NCBI GenBank assembly: GCA_900319385.1
Contig: ONOG01000016.1
Coordinates: forward strand, 1-53,891
DNA length: 53,891 nt
From: an uncultured Prevotellaceae bacterium
GTDB lineage: Bacteria > Bacteroidota > Bacteroidia > Bacteroidales > Bacteroidaceae
Reading direction: 5' to 3'
Shown here in pieces: positions 22,715 through 32,400 of the stretch (position 1 is its first letter; the number at the start of each line of letters is the position of its first letter). A program made the position numbers and the translations under genes. The notes below the pieces were generated by a model that was not told where the DNA came from, did no database searches, and worked only from the letters and a program-made list of their open reading frames with translations.

Positions 22715-25700
22715 ATGGACGCAAAACTCGTTGTAGTTGTATGTGGAAAGACAGATGTCATGGATGAATGGAAACAAAATGTCCAACGACCAAAAATATT
22801 AGATGGTTACTTTTTTCTGACCGCAAATAGTATAGGCGATGATAATGTCATTTCCGAGAACCTAAATAGAGGCCGTAGAGTCGTGTTGTTTCTATCTTTA
22901 CAAGATCTTCAAGGGGAAATCATTAAGGATAGGCATAAGGAATTGTTTAGGCTCAATGAGTCGGAAAAGATTGATTTGCTGATTATTGATGAAACACATT
23001 TTGCAGCACGTGGTAAAGAGTTAGGAAAAGTTCTTAACCTTGAAGAAAAAGCGTACGATATTTCGCTTAACAATTTCTTGAAAAACACAAAATCTTTTAA
23101 GCCCAAGGTTTGCCTTCACCTTTCAGGTACCCCTTATCGAATTCTCTTAGACGGAGAATTTGAAGAACAAGATATCATCGCAAAAGTCAGGTACGAAGAC
23201 ATCGCAAAATCAAAAGAGGACTGGGACAGAAATAATCCCGATGCTGATGAATGGGATAATCCCTACTATGGATTTCCTCAGATGATTCGATTTGCTTTCT
23301 ATCTCACAGATTCTTCACGTCAACTACTTGAGAGATTGCAGAAAACAGATGTTAAATGTGGTCTTAGTGATCTTTTCAGAACGTACTCTCTGAACAAAAC
23401 AGGACGTTATAATGAGTTTAAATATAAAGAAGAAGTTCTAGAGCTTTTACAGGCAATAGACGGTACAAAAGAAGACAAAAACATCTTTAGTTTCTTGAAG
23501 TATGATAAGATACAAAACGGCAAGATGTGTCGTCACATTGTGATGGTTTTGCCATGGCGCGCATCCTGCGATGCCATGGAAAGAATCTTGAAAGAGAATC
23601 AATTTAACCTGTTGAATGATTACGATGTTATTAATATTGCCGGTTTAGATACAATAGCAGAATTTGATTCGTCAAATCCCAACCATGTTGAAAATGCAAA
23701 ACAATATATAGCAAAGTGTGAACAGAAAGATAAGAAAACCATAACGCTTACAGTTGGCAGAATGCTGACAGGATGTACAGTTCCAGAATGGGATACGATG
23801 ATTATGCTTCGTAATACGAATTCTCCAGAGTTGTATGACCAAGCTATTTATCGCCTCCAGAGTCAATATATCAAGACTGTTAAAAGCAACCATGGCGGTT
23901 TTATAAAACAAAACATGAAACCCCAAACCTTGCTTGTCGACTTCGATCCCATGCGCATGTTTCAATTACAGCATAAACGGGCACTCATATCAGAAATAAA
24001 TGACAATGAACGAGGTTACGTACAATTACAACAACAAATATCTAAAGAATTAGTATATTCTCCTATTATCTGCATTAACCATGACAAACTACAACAGGTA
24101 GAAGCTTGTGATATAACGGATGCAATACGCCAATACAATAACAACAAAAGTATTCTGGATGAGACAGAGGACATTTCTATAGATGAAAAGCTAATCCATG
24201 ATGCTTTTTTTTGTTCACTTCTTGATCGTGAAAATGAAATAGACTCAAAAGTTGGAATATTTACGACAAAACCTTATAATGGCAAAAATAAAGATGATAT
24301 TGATAATGATGGAAATCCAGTTACTTCTAAAAACCAGCCATCTACTCCCCAACAATCTTTAACTAGACAAGAAGATGACACTACAAAGAGTTTGCAAAAA
24401 AAGATGAAAACTCTGTACTTTAAGGTTTTGCTATACACTTTCCTTTCAGATCACCAAGAAAAGTCGTTAAGTGAAGTGTTTCAGAATATTTTACATGATA
24501 AAGAAAGTCGAAGAATCGCTAATAACATTCAATTGGATGTATCACTTCTAAAAACCCTTCTCTTGAAAGTTAATCCGTTTGTATTAAACGAACTTGAACA
24601 TAAAATATTCAATATATCGGACTTATCTTCTGATAAAAAAATAGAAGTACACTCTGCTTTGAAACGAATTGCCAGAATCTCAAACTCAGAAGTTGTCACG
24701 CCAGAATGGATAACAAAAGAAATGGTTGAACTTTTGCCCAGTCATATCAACGCAAAATCACGCTTTCTCAATATTGCTGGTAAAACAGGAGAATTTGAAT
24801 ACGCACTCTTACAAAAATATGATGATGAAGTAAAACGAAACATATACACTATCCCGACTTCATCTGTCACTTATGAATGTACACGTAAGATGTTTAAATT
24901 GATGGGGATACCCATCTCAAACATTATATACCCATATCACTCTCAAGATCTTATCCTTCTAGAGAATAAAGCTGAACTCATCAAAAAAATTAAAAATATG
25001 AAATTCGATGCTATAGTGGGAAATCCTCCCTATCATGAAAATATTAGTGAAAGTAAAGCTAATAGTTCGCTCAGTAAACAATTGTACCCTTCATTCATTC
25101 AATTAATACACGAGTTGGATGTTTCATGCGCGTCACTTATAACTCCTTCCAGATGGTTTAAAGCAGAAGCACAGGACAAGTCATTCGTCAAACTGAGAGA
25201 TTATATAAAAAACAACAACCATATTCATACCATTGTACACTTTCCTAATGGCAATGAGGTTTTTCCAACTACAATTATCAAAGGCGGTGTTAACTACTTC
25301 CTTTATAAGAGAGGTTATAAGGGAAACGTACGATTTTACAACAACACACAGGGCAATTTGACCGAGCAACAGCGCCCATTATTTGAGAAAGATATGGATA
25401 TTATTTTTGAGGATTGCCAGGAATACGAGATAATCAAAAAGGTAACTTCAAGAGATTTTGAACCTTTAACTAAAATAACAACAGGCCGTAATGCTTTTGG
25501 TATTATTGGAAGGCCCGATGTAGTTGCTAAAGTTTCCGTTTCCTCCAAAACACAAAATGGTATCAAACTCCGCTGTAAGAATAATGTTATTCGTTGGACT
25601 TTAGAAGAACACGTGACTAAGTCCAAAGACTTATTAAATAAGTATAAAGTGTTTATCTCAAAATCTGCAGGTGACCCTGCAACAGACTGTAAAATCATAG

Positions 25701-26023
25701 GTCAAGCTTATGTTGCAGGGCCTCGGGAAGCATGTACAGATTCACTGATACCTATAGGTGGTTTTAATACATTAGAGGAGGCCGAGAACTTGCAGAAATA
25801 CCTTTCAACAAAATTTTTACGTTATTTGGTCAGTATTCTAAAGGTTTCACAAAATGTCACGCAAATTGTGTACCAATACGTGCCCATTCAGGATTTCACT
25901 TCCTCCTCTGATATAAAATGGAATCAAAGCATCAAGGAAATAGACAATCAACTATATGCCAAGTACAAGTTGGATTCCAAAGAAATCTTATTGATCGAAT
26001 CGATGATTAAGCCTATACAGTAA
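22715..26023 (+). CDS. Single-chain R-M enzyme, main part (SF2 helicase, N6-adenine methylase, specificity domain)
   Basis: An open frame of 1102 codons continuing the gene above; numbers are from the Met at 22715. Helicase: DETH box 92-95 (LLIIDETHFAARG), SGTP 137-140, and motif VI-like QAIYRLQSQY after TVGRMLTGCTVPEWDTMI. Methylase: motif I-like FLNIAGKTGEFEYALL (about 683-700) and catalytic NPPY 770-773 (FDAIVGNPPYHENIS). The last 250 residues should hold target recognition (LTKITTGRNAFGI, DPATDCKIIGQAYV). The layout nuclease-helicase-methylase-specificity recalls type ISP enzymes, with GIY-YIG in place of Mrr. Strongly AT-rich against the host. Its own start codon has no promoter, so it is probably not made unless TGA is bypassed. 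Confidence 0.8.
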   Translation: MDAKLVVVVCGKTDVMDEWKQNVQRPKILDGYFFLTANSIGDDNVISENLNRGRRVVLFLSLQDLQGEIIKDRHKELFRLNESEKIDLLIIDETHFAARGKELGKVLNLEEKAYDISLNNFLKNTKSFKPKVCLHLSGTPYRILLDGEFEEQDIIAKVRYEDIAKSKEDWDRNNPDADEWDNPYYGFPQMIRFAFYLTDSSRQLLERLQKTDVKCGLSDLFRTYSLNKTGRYNEFKYKEEVLELLQAIDGTKEDKNIFSFLKYDKIQNGKMCRHIVMVLPWRASCDAMERILKENQFNLLNDYDVINIAGLDTIAEFDSSNPNHVENAKQYIAKCEQKDKKTITLTVGRMLTGCTVPEWDTMIMLRNTNSPELYDQAIYRLQSQYIKTVKSNHGGFIKQNMKPQTLLVDFDPMRMFQLQHKRALISEINDNERGYVQLQQQISKELVYSPIICINHDKLQQVEACDITDAIRQYNNNKSILDETEDISIDEKLIHDAFFCSLLDRENEIDSKVGIFTTKPYNGKNKDDIDNDGNPVTSKNQPSTPQQSLTRQEDDTTKSLQKKMKTLYFKVLLYTFLSDHQEKSLSEVFQNILHDKESRRIANNIQLDVSLLKTLLLKVNPFVLNELEHKIFNISDLSSDKKIEVHSALKRIARISNSEVVTPEWITKEMVELLPSHINAKSRFLNIAGKTGEFEYALLQKYDDEVKRNIYTIPTSSVTYECTRKMFKLMGIPISNIIYPYHSQDLILLENKAELIKKIKNMKFDAIVGNPPYHENISESKANSSLSKQLYPSFIQLIHELDVSCASLITPSRWFKAEAQDKSFVKLRDYIKNNNHIHTIVHFPNGNEVFPTTIIKGGVNYFLYKRGYKGNVRFYNNTQGNLTEQQRPLFEKDMDIIFEDCQEYEIIKKVTSRDFEPLTKITTGRNAFGIIGRPDVVAKVSVSSKTQNGIKLRCKNNVIRWTLEEHVTKSKDLLNKYKVFISKSAGDPATDCKIIGQAYVAGPREACTDSLIPIGGFNTLEEAENLQKYLSTKFLRYLVSILKVSQNVTQIVYQYVPIQDFTSSSDIKWNQSIKEIDNQLYAKYKLDSKEILLIESMIKPIQ

Positions 26024-26072
26024 GAAAAGTGCACAAGAATATAGGAAATGAAACAAAAATGCGCCTTACAGA

Positions 26073-26104
26073 TTTGTTGAATTAGAGGATTCTCATTACC
26101 TTTG
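26073..26104 (+). promoter_or_regulatory. Promoter of bcp
   Basis: TTTG (26073-26076), 20-nt spacer, TACCTTTG (26097-26104). Full consensus. An inverted repeat GATTCTCA (26088-26095) / TGAGAATC (26108-26115) brackets the -7 box and could be an operator. Confidence 0.75.
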
Positions 26105-26152
26105 TCGTGAGAATCAACAATTCAATATTTAATTATAATACAAGGCATCATC

Positions 26153-26605
26153 ATGAACATCGGAGATAAAGCCCCTGAAGTGCTGGGGCGCGACGAAAAC
26201 GGAAACGAAGTACGGCTGAGCGACTATGCCGGACGCAAACTCATTCTCTATTTTTATCCCAAGGACAACACGAGCGGCTGCACATCGGAAGCCTGTTCGC
26301 TGCGCGATCGCCATCTGGCATTGCAAGAAGCAGGCTACGAGGTGGTCGGCGTGAGCAAGGACTCGGCAGCCTCGCACCAGAAGTTCAAGGAAAAGCACGA
26401 CCTGCCTTTCCCCCTCATCGCCGACGTTGACCATTCGCTCCTCGAAGCCATGGGCGCGTGGGGAGAGAAGTCTATGTACGGCAAGAAGGTGATGGGCACC
26501 ATCCGCACCACCTTCGTCATCGACGAGACGGGCCACATCGAACGCATCTGGGCTGGCAAGCAGATTAAGACAAAGGAACACGCCGACCAAATACTCGAGA
26601 AATAA
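26153..26605 (+). CDS. bcp: Thioredoxin-dependent thiol peroxidase (peroxiredoxin Q/BCP)
   Basis: A 150-aa peroxiredoxin that reduces hydrogen peroxide and organic peroxides using thioredoxin. The active-site stretch YPKDNTSGCTSEACSLRD has peroxidatic Cys43 and, five residues on, Cys48 as resolving Cys of the atypical 2-Cys BCP type. IRTTFVIDETGHI near the C-terminus is the usual family block. Standard length, cytoplasmic. It has its own consensus promoter with a palindrome over the -7 box, suggesting control by a redox-responsive repressor. Confidence 0.94.
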   Translation: MNIGDKAPEVLGRDENGNEVRLSDYAGRKLILYFYPKDNTSGCTSEACSLRDRHLALQEAGYEVVGVSKDSAASHQKFKEKHDLPFPLIADVDHSLLEAMGAWGEKSMYGKKVMGTIRTTFVIDETGHIERIWAGKQIKTKEHADQILEK

Positions 26606-26876
26606 AAACACCCATGGCAGACCATACAAAGCAAAGGACAGGACGACTTGCTGGAAGTTGGTAAACCTACCATCCGCCAGATGAAGTCTGACGGTACGCT
26701 ACGTCGTCTCCACGAGAAATACGACCTGGTCTATGCCTACTGACGAGGAACAATCCCCGTCAGCGTGCCATACAAACTTTTTGTCTAAGCTCTGTCGCCC
26801 AAACATTGGAAAATAGAAAAGCGCAAAATCCAGTGGACTTTGCGCTTTTCGCTTGTTGGGTTGAGAAGTGAGAGGA
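26606..26876. other. Intergenic region with a possible C-terminal gene remnant
   Basis: In the bcp frame, directly after its TAA, 45 codons stay open to a TGA at 26741-26743. They encode DDLLEVGKPTIRQMKSDG and then LRRLHEKYDLVYAY, which looks protein-like (similar in flavour to the C-terminus of solute-binding proteins) but has no start codon of its own. It may be a gene remnant. The rest holds only the rpsP terminator (26817-26849). Confidence 0.4.
26817..26849 (-). terminator. Terminator of rpsP (works on both strands)
   Basis: AAAAGCGCAAA at 26817 and its complement TTTGCGCTTTT ending at 26849 form a stem with an inner TCCA/TGGA pairing. On the minus strand it is followed by CTATTTT. Confidence 0.8.
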
Positions 26877-27419
26877 TTATGCTTCAGCTTCAGCTGCGGG
26901 AGCCTCCTCAGCAGGAGCCTCTTCAGCAGGTGCTGCGGCTTCGGCAGCAGCAGCCACGGCAGCGGCCTTCTTCTCAGCCACCTTCTTGGCAATTTCCTCG
27001 TTGATCTTCTTCTCGGCAGCGAGACGTTCGGCAGCCTGAGCCTTCTTGTCGGCAGCCTTCTTGCTGAGGACAGCGGTCAGTTTCGACTGCTTGTCAGCCT
27101 TCCAGGCATCGAACTTCTGCTGTGCAGCAGCCTCGTCGAATGCGCCCTTGGCGACACCACCTTTGAGGTGTTTCATCAGGTAAACGCCTTCCTGTGAGAG
27201 GATGTTGCGGACTGTGTCTGTGGGCTGGGCACCTACTTCTACCCAGTAGAGGGCACGGTCGAATTTCAAATCAATGGTTGCGGGATTGGTGTTGGGGTTG
27301 TAGGTACCAATCTTCTCGATGAAGCGTCCATCACGTGGAGCACGAGAGTCTGCGGCTACGATGCTATAGAACGCATAGTTCTTGCGACCGTGGCGCTGGA
27401 GTCTGATTTTTGTTGCCAT
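26877..27419 (-). CDS. rpsP: 30S ribosomal protein S16
   Basis: A 180-aa S16, with the conserved core [36 protein letters not shown] and [20 protein letters not shown] in the first 85 residues. As in other Bacteroidetes it carries a long C-terminal extension rich in Lys, Ala and Glu, ending [16 protein letters not shown]; its role is unknown. The start at MATKIRL (27419) is the normal one; the frame upstream is leader. Confidence 0.95.
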   Translation of the reverse strand: MATKIRLQRHGRKNYAFYSIVAADSRAPRDGRFIEKIGTYNPNTNPATIDLKFDRALYWVEVGAQPTDTVRNILSQEGVYLMKHLKGGVAKGAFDEAAAQQKFDAWKADKQSKLTAVLSKKAADKKAQAAERLAAEKKINEEIAKKVAEKKAAAVAAAAEAAAPAEEAPAEEAPAAEAEA

Positions 27420-27518
27420 GTTGAATGACTTTTGGTTTTGTTGAAGGAGGAGTACACGACTGTTCCTTCGGGTGAATAAAAACGGTTGATTTGAGTGCCG
27501 CTTACACGAAACGGCATG

Positions 27519-27526
27519 CAAAGGTA
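27519..27526 (-). promoter_or_regulatory. -7 box of rpsP
   Basis: TACCTTTG on the minus strand, about 100 nt before the start codon. The region upstream is T-rich with no clear TTTG at the right distance. Confidence 0.5.
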
Positions 27527-27584
27527 CGAAAAAAACAGAAAAGTAAAAAATGAAAAGCGGAAAAAGTGTAAAGTTTCCCCCTGG

Positions 27585-27662
27585 AACCCACCCAAGGAGG
27601 GGAGTTCGGACCGGCAGGCTTTTAATTATTAATTTTTAATTTTTCACTTTTCACTTTTCACT
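27585..27662. repeat. GC-rich repeat plus TTAATTT and CTTTTCA heptads
   Basis: A degenerate GC palindrome with AGTTCGGACCGGCAGGC (compare AGTCCAGACAGGTGG at 13043), then TTAATTT-type heptads and CTTTTCA heptads reaching the pth stop codon at 27658. It lies between pth and the rpsP promoter. Confidence 0.7.
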
Positions 27663-28296
27663 TATTGTTATACTGGTTCATGGCCGTCTGCACACCAGCG
27701 AGGCAGAAAGTGCGGACGGCATCGGTGGCGAGGGCGATGCGCTCGGGCATGGCCTGCAAATCGTCGTCGGAGAAGTGGCCGAGCACGAAGTCCACCTGCC
27801 CGCCGCGCGGGAAATCGTTGCCGATGCCGAAGCGCAGACGGGCGAACGTCTGTGTACTGAGCACCTGTGCGATGTGTTTCAGTCCGTTGTGTCCACCGTC
27901 TGCCCCACCCTGCCGCATACGCAGTTTGCCGAAAGGCAGCGAGAGGTCGTCGCACACGACGAGCAGCCGCTCGACGGGCACATTCTCCTTCTGCATCCAG
28001 TAGCGCACGGCATTGCCGCTCAAGTTCATGTAGGTGGACGGTTTCAGCACCACGAGCTCGGCATTCTTCACGCGAAAACGGCTGACGAAACCGTAGCGGT
28101 GGTCTTCAAACGTCGCACCAGCGGCCTCAGCCAATGCGTCTGCCACACGAAAACCGATGTTGTGGCGCGTGCCGTCATACTCTGCACCGATGTTGCCAAG
28201 ACAGGCGATGAGGTATTTCATAACATTAGGGTCCTCAGCTTCCGACGGCATCTTCCGATGGCCAAAAAGCGAGGAAATCAATTGCAGAATGTTCAT
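27658..28296 (-). CDS. pth: Peptidyl-tRNA hydrolase
   Basis: A 212-aa enzyme that recycles peptidyl-tRNA dropped from ribosomes. Family blocks: [25 protein letters not shown] (with Asn and the catalytic His of TRHNIGF), [29 protein letters not shown] and [13 protein letters not shown]. An N-terminal extension of 25 residues ([15 protein letters not shown] ...) precedes the usual start; the ATG at 28221 would remove it. The rplY terminator ends 13 nt before the first ATG, so expression may depend on read-through from rplY. Confidence 0.93.
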   Translation of the reverse strand: MNILQLISSLFGHRKMPSEAEDPNVMKYLIACLGNIGAEYDGTRHNIGFRVADALAEAAGATFEDHRYGFVSRFRVKNAELVVLKPSTYMNLSGNAVRYWMQKENVPVERLLVVCDDLSLPFGKLRMRQGGADGGHNGLKHIAQVLSTQTFARLRFGIGNDFPRGGQVDFVLGHFSDDDLQAMPERIALATDAVRTFCLAGVQTAMNQYNNK

Positions 28297-28308
28297 TGGG
28301 AGTTTTTA

Positions 28309-28348
28309 CAAAAAAGCCGAACCGTGGCATAGGCCCACCGGTTCGGCT
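28309..28348 (-). terminator. Terminator/attenuator between rplY and pth
   Basis: AGCCGAACCG (28315-28324) pairs perfectly with CGGTTCGGCT (28339-28348); on the minus strand it is followed by TTTTTTGT. No promoter is visible between it and pth. Confidence 0.78.
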
Positions 28349-28368
28349 TCCTTTTGTTCGTTGCACAT

Positions 28369-28968
28369 TTATTCGGCAGCAGCTTCTTCGGTGGCAGCTG
28401 CACGGGCTGCACGTGTCATGCGGACAGCGCAGACAACCACTTCCTTCGAAGTAACGATTTCGAGGCCGTCGAAGCTCAGTTCAGCCACCTTCATTGTCTT
28501 ACCCAGACCGAGGTTGGTGACGTCGATGTCGAGTGTGTCGGGCATCTGTGTGTAAGGAGCCTTCACCTTCAGCTTGCGGACGCTGAGGGCGAGCTTACCA
28601 CCGGCTCGAACACCTTCGGCCAGTCCGTTCAGCTTCACGGGAATCTCCATTACGATCGGAGCGTCGGTGATTTCGTAGAAGTCAACGTGAACGGGAGTGT
28701 CCTTCACGAAGTCGTTCTGCAGCTCCTTCAGGATAGCCTTCACGGTCTTGCCCTCGATGTTGAGGTTGATGATATAGACGTTTGGCGTGTAGAGAAGCTT
28801 GGCCAGTTCCTTGTCGCTGACTACGAGCGACTGAGCCTTGGGCAGACCCTTCTCGTCCTTCTCAACACCGTAGATGTTGCAGGGTACCATACCAGCGCGA
28901 CGCAGGTCGCGGCTTGCCTTCTTGCCAAATTCCTTACGAACCTGGGCATTCAGAGTGATTTCTTTCAT
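28369..28968 (-). CDS. rplY: 50S ribosomal protein L25 (general stress protein Ctc form)
   Basis: A 199-aa L25 of the long CTC type, which binds 5S rRNA. The N-terminal L25 domain (MKEITLNAQVRKEFGKKASRDLRRAGMVPC ...) is followed by the TL5 beta domain (about 95-185, with VKLNGLAEGVRAGGKL and PDTLDIDVTNLGLG). The tail is Ala/Glu-rich (ARAAATEEAAAE). It starts at MKEITL, normal for the family. It comes before pth, as in many Bacteroidetes. Confidence 0.94.
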   Translation of the reverse strand: MKEITLNAQVRKEFGKKASRDLRRAGMVPCNIYGVEKDEKGLPKAQSLVVSDKELAKLLYTPNVYIINLNIEGKTVKAILKELQNDFVKDTPVHVDFYEITDAPIVMEIPVKLNGLAEGVRAGGKLALSVRKLKVKAPYTQMPDTLDIDVTNLGLGKTMKVAELSFDGLEIVTSKEVVVCAVRMTRAARAAATEEAAAE

Positions 28969-29079
28969 TGTTCTTTCGTTTTTGTGTTACTATGAATTAA
29001 GTTTTTTCTGCTTAATCTGCCATCACACATGGAGTCCGCCCCGAGGGGTGCTCCGAGGGTGCTTGTCGAAAAAGCGGTG

Positions 29080-29087
29080 CAAAGGTA
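29080..29087 (-). promoter_or_regulatory. -7 box of rplY
   Basis: TACCTTTG on the minus strand, with CGTACCTTTGCA context identical to the rpsP box. The -33 region is AT heptads without a clear TTTG. Implies a leader of about 105 nt. Confidence 0.5.
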
Positions 29088-29335
29088 CGACAAAAAATTA
29101 ATAATTAAAAATTAAAAATTAAAAATTTGCCTTTGCGACAGCCATTTGTCAGCATTTTCCACCAAAGAGCGGGTCGGAGGGCAAGAAACGAATGTTTGTC
29201 ACTATATCGACTTTCCGTATCACGATATCGACATATTTGGCATTTTCCCGTTATTTTGCAAGCTCAATATTTACGATTATCGTATATTTGCACCATGACA
29301 GACACAAAAGAAAAAGTTCTTAATTTCTGTATCAC

Positions 29336-29418
29336 GAACGTTTTTGTTAAGCCAAATGAGCAAAGTCAAACTCGTTTGAACCTTGCCATGGCGAGAAAAC
29401 GAAGGAATTTATTCCAAC
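29336..29418. repeat. 82-bp interspersed repeat, copy 2 (inverted)
   Basis: Reverse-complement orientation relative to the copies at 1079 and 34454. It starts GAACGTTTTTGTTAAGCC and ends TTTATTCCAAC. It lies 22 nt before the start of the beta-helix gene. The central inverted repeat is slightly degraded (CCTTG in place of CTTTG). Confidence 0.85.
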
Positions 29419-29440
29419 TATTTTTTAACTCTTATCTATT

Positions 29441-32400
29441 ATGCACACAAAACAACAACTGAAATGCTGGGCACTGGCTGCGTCGGTGCTACTCCTGCCT
29501 GCCGCTATGCCAAAGGCTCAGGCAGCAAATTGGACGGTCACGTCTGCAATGAAAACGGTGTGGAAGGCAGAAAGCGGCCCCATTGTTCTGTGGATATCGC
29601 CCGATGGCAACGATGAGGCTGAAGGTACAAAGGAGGCTCCGCTGGCCACACTGCAACAAGCTCTGCTGAACGTACGACGGATGAGACAGACGGCGGAGGA
29701 AGGAACGCTGGGCGAGGTGCACATTGTTCTGCGCGGAGGTACTTACCGCCTGACCTCGACACTTACGCTGACTACTGAAGATTCGGGTACACCGACATCA
29801 CCTACAATCATCGAAGCTGCCGAAGGAGAACTGCCTGTGCTGAGCGGTGGAGTGACGATCAGCGAATGGCAGAGCGGTGTGTCGGCAGCCGGACTTCCCG
29901 AAACGGCACAGGGACAGGTGTGGAGTGCGCCGGTGAACGACCTCGGTGTGTCAGAATCAGGTATTCGCCAGATGTGGATCGGCAACACGAAGATGCACCG
30001 CGCCAGCACGCTCGACGACCTGTCGCTGCCCCGGTTGATTTCGGTTGACAAGGAGAAGGGCGAACTCACCGTCCCCCTCATCCGTCAGGCGTTCATACAT
30101 CCCGAGCGACTCGAACTGACCATCATTCAGGACTGGGCCATGAACCTCCTACGTGTGAAGACTCTCGTGAACGATGGCGAGCGTTCTCGACTGACATTCA
30201 TGGATCCGGAAAGCAGCATCGAGTTTAAGCGTCCGTGGCCCATTCTGCGTGCCGACGAGACGAGTTTCTCCAACCATCATTTCTACCTCAGCAATGCCAT
30301 CGAACTGCTGAACCGCCCGCAGGAATGGTATCACGACGCGGAGAACCATACGCTGTACTACTGGCCACGCGAAGGCGAAAATGCCTCGATGGTCGAGGCC
30401 GTTGTCCCTACGCTCGAAACACTCATCAGCATTGAGGGTACGGTAGAGGAGAAAGTAACAAATCTGCATTTCCGTGGCATCACATTCGAACACACCACCT
30501 GGATGCGTCCGTCCAAGGCTGGCCATGTGGCACTGCAGGCTGGCCTGTGGCTTTACGATGCCTACTCCGACGACACGGCTCCTGGTGGAAACGTAGCATG
30601 GGTAGGTCGTCCGTCGGCAGCCGTGAGTGTGAAGAATGCCAGCGACGTCACGTTCCATGATTGCCGGTTCGAACATGTCGGTTCGACGGCCCTCGACTTC
30701 GTGAGCGGTACGAAGCAGACAAGCGTCAAGGGCTGCGTGTTCAACGACGTCGGAGGAACAGCCATCCTGGCCGGCTATTTCGGCGACGAGACGTTTGAAG
30801 CCCACAAGGCCTACAATCCCGACGACGAACGTGTGGTCTGCGACGGAGTGGTCATCGATAACAACTACATCACCAACGTCGGCACCGACGACTGGGGCTG
30901 CGTAGGCGTCGGCGTAGGTTTTGCGTCGAACGTCAGCATCACCCACAACGAAATCTGCCATACGCCCTACTCTGCCATCAGCATGGGTTGGGGATGGACA
31001 AAGGAATCCAGTTGTATGCACGACAACCACATCATCGGCAACTACATCCACCACTTCAGCCGCCAGATGCGCGACAGCGGTGCCATCTACACACTTTCGT
31101 CCCAGAGCAACTCGTCGATCGAGGAGAACCGCATAGAAGCGGTCGGCGACCCTCTGCTCAATCCCGTGATGTGGAACATGCGTCACTCGCAATTCGACCT
31201 CTACACCGACGAGGGCAGTGACTATTTCACCGTCAACAACAACTGGCTCGAACGGAGTGAGATATCCAAGAACCAGAACGGCAGCCACAACCAATGGGGT
31301 GCCAACGGCAGCAATGTCTCGACAGCCATCAAAGAGGCAGCAGGACTCGAAGCCGACTTCCTCGCCCTGCGTGAGAGTGTGGCTGCGCCCGCACTGGCCC
31401 CGCTCGACAGCATCGGCGACGACAACAGCGGACTCGACCGCATCGAATTTGTTGCTCAGAACGAAGGATTCAAACTCGGTGCCATGCTGGCAGTCGATCT
31501 CAACAACGACAACCGTCTGGACATTGTCTATGGCGGTGGCGAGAGTTTTCAGGTGCAGCACGGAGGCGTCCGCATGAACATGGGACAATATTCCTTTGCC
31601 GCCACACAGGGGCTGAAACGCCTCTACATGAGCAATTTTGCCGCCGGCGACCTGAACGGCGACGGATTCATGGACCTCGTGCAGGCAGGTTGGGACTTCT
31701 GGGGATGCTACAACGCTGTGCTGCTGAACGATGGCAAAGGCTCACTCTCTCAGCAACCGCTGACCACTTCCAAAAACACCTCGCCGGCCTGCGGCATAGC
31801 CGACATCGACAACAACGGATTGCCCGACTACTTCTTCGTCGGCAACGGACAAGACAATAGTTTCTACCTGCAGCGTCACGACCGCACGTTCGCCGAAGCC
31901 ACAGCACGACTGAGCCTGCCCGGCGGTTTCTCCGACCCGAACATGGTTTATGCCGACTTCAACAACGACCAGAGCATCGACATCGTCCTCCTTTCCAACC
32001 GCGACGGAGGAGTCTATACACGCCTCTTCCTCAACGACGGAATGGGTAAATTCACCGAAACCGACGCTGGTCTGACCGAGCGTGGCACACGGGGTGGCAT
32101 GGCATACGCCGATGTGAACAACGACGGATTCCTCGACCTGGCCGTTGGAGGAATGTTCTACGGCGAACAGTGGAATTCGACGGCAGCCGACGGAGGAAAG
32201 ACCGTCACTGTCTATCTCAACAATCAGCACGGCCAGTTCACCAAGCTGCAAGAACTGTCGGAATACATGTTCGACAATGTCACACACCCCCTGCGTTTCT
32301 GCGATTGGGACAATGATGGCAACACAGACCTCATCGTCACCGGTTGGAACATGTCGGAAGGCAACGTCTCGCGCACCGACGTCTTCCTGAACGACGGAAA

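Larger units (their letters stand above)
28969..29440. other. Intergenic region: rplY leader, AT heptads, possible truncated regulator start, repeat copy
   Basis: Holds the rplY leader with a -7 box (29080-29087), TTAATTT-type heptads (29096-29127), a region without recognisable features to about 29230, a TATATTTG -7 box (29283-29290) directly before ATG 29295, and the 82-bp repeat (29336-29418). The short frame MTDTKEKVLNFCITNVFVK starts like a TetR-type regulator but runs into the repeat, so at most it is a remnant. Confidence 0.6.

Noticed and set aside
29127..29462. Plus-strand open frame of 111 aa before the beta-helix gene
   Set aside because: It crosses a -7 box and the 82-bp repeat and has no protein-like composition; only its inner ATG at 29295 is discussed as a possible remnant.
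30149..31588. Long antisense open frames (also 32711-34231, 34651-36303, 15439-16767, 10175-11098, 46421-48016)
   Set aside because: They lie opposite well-supported genes and arise from GC-rich codon use; their sequences show no domain motifs.
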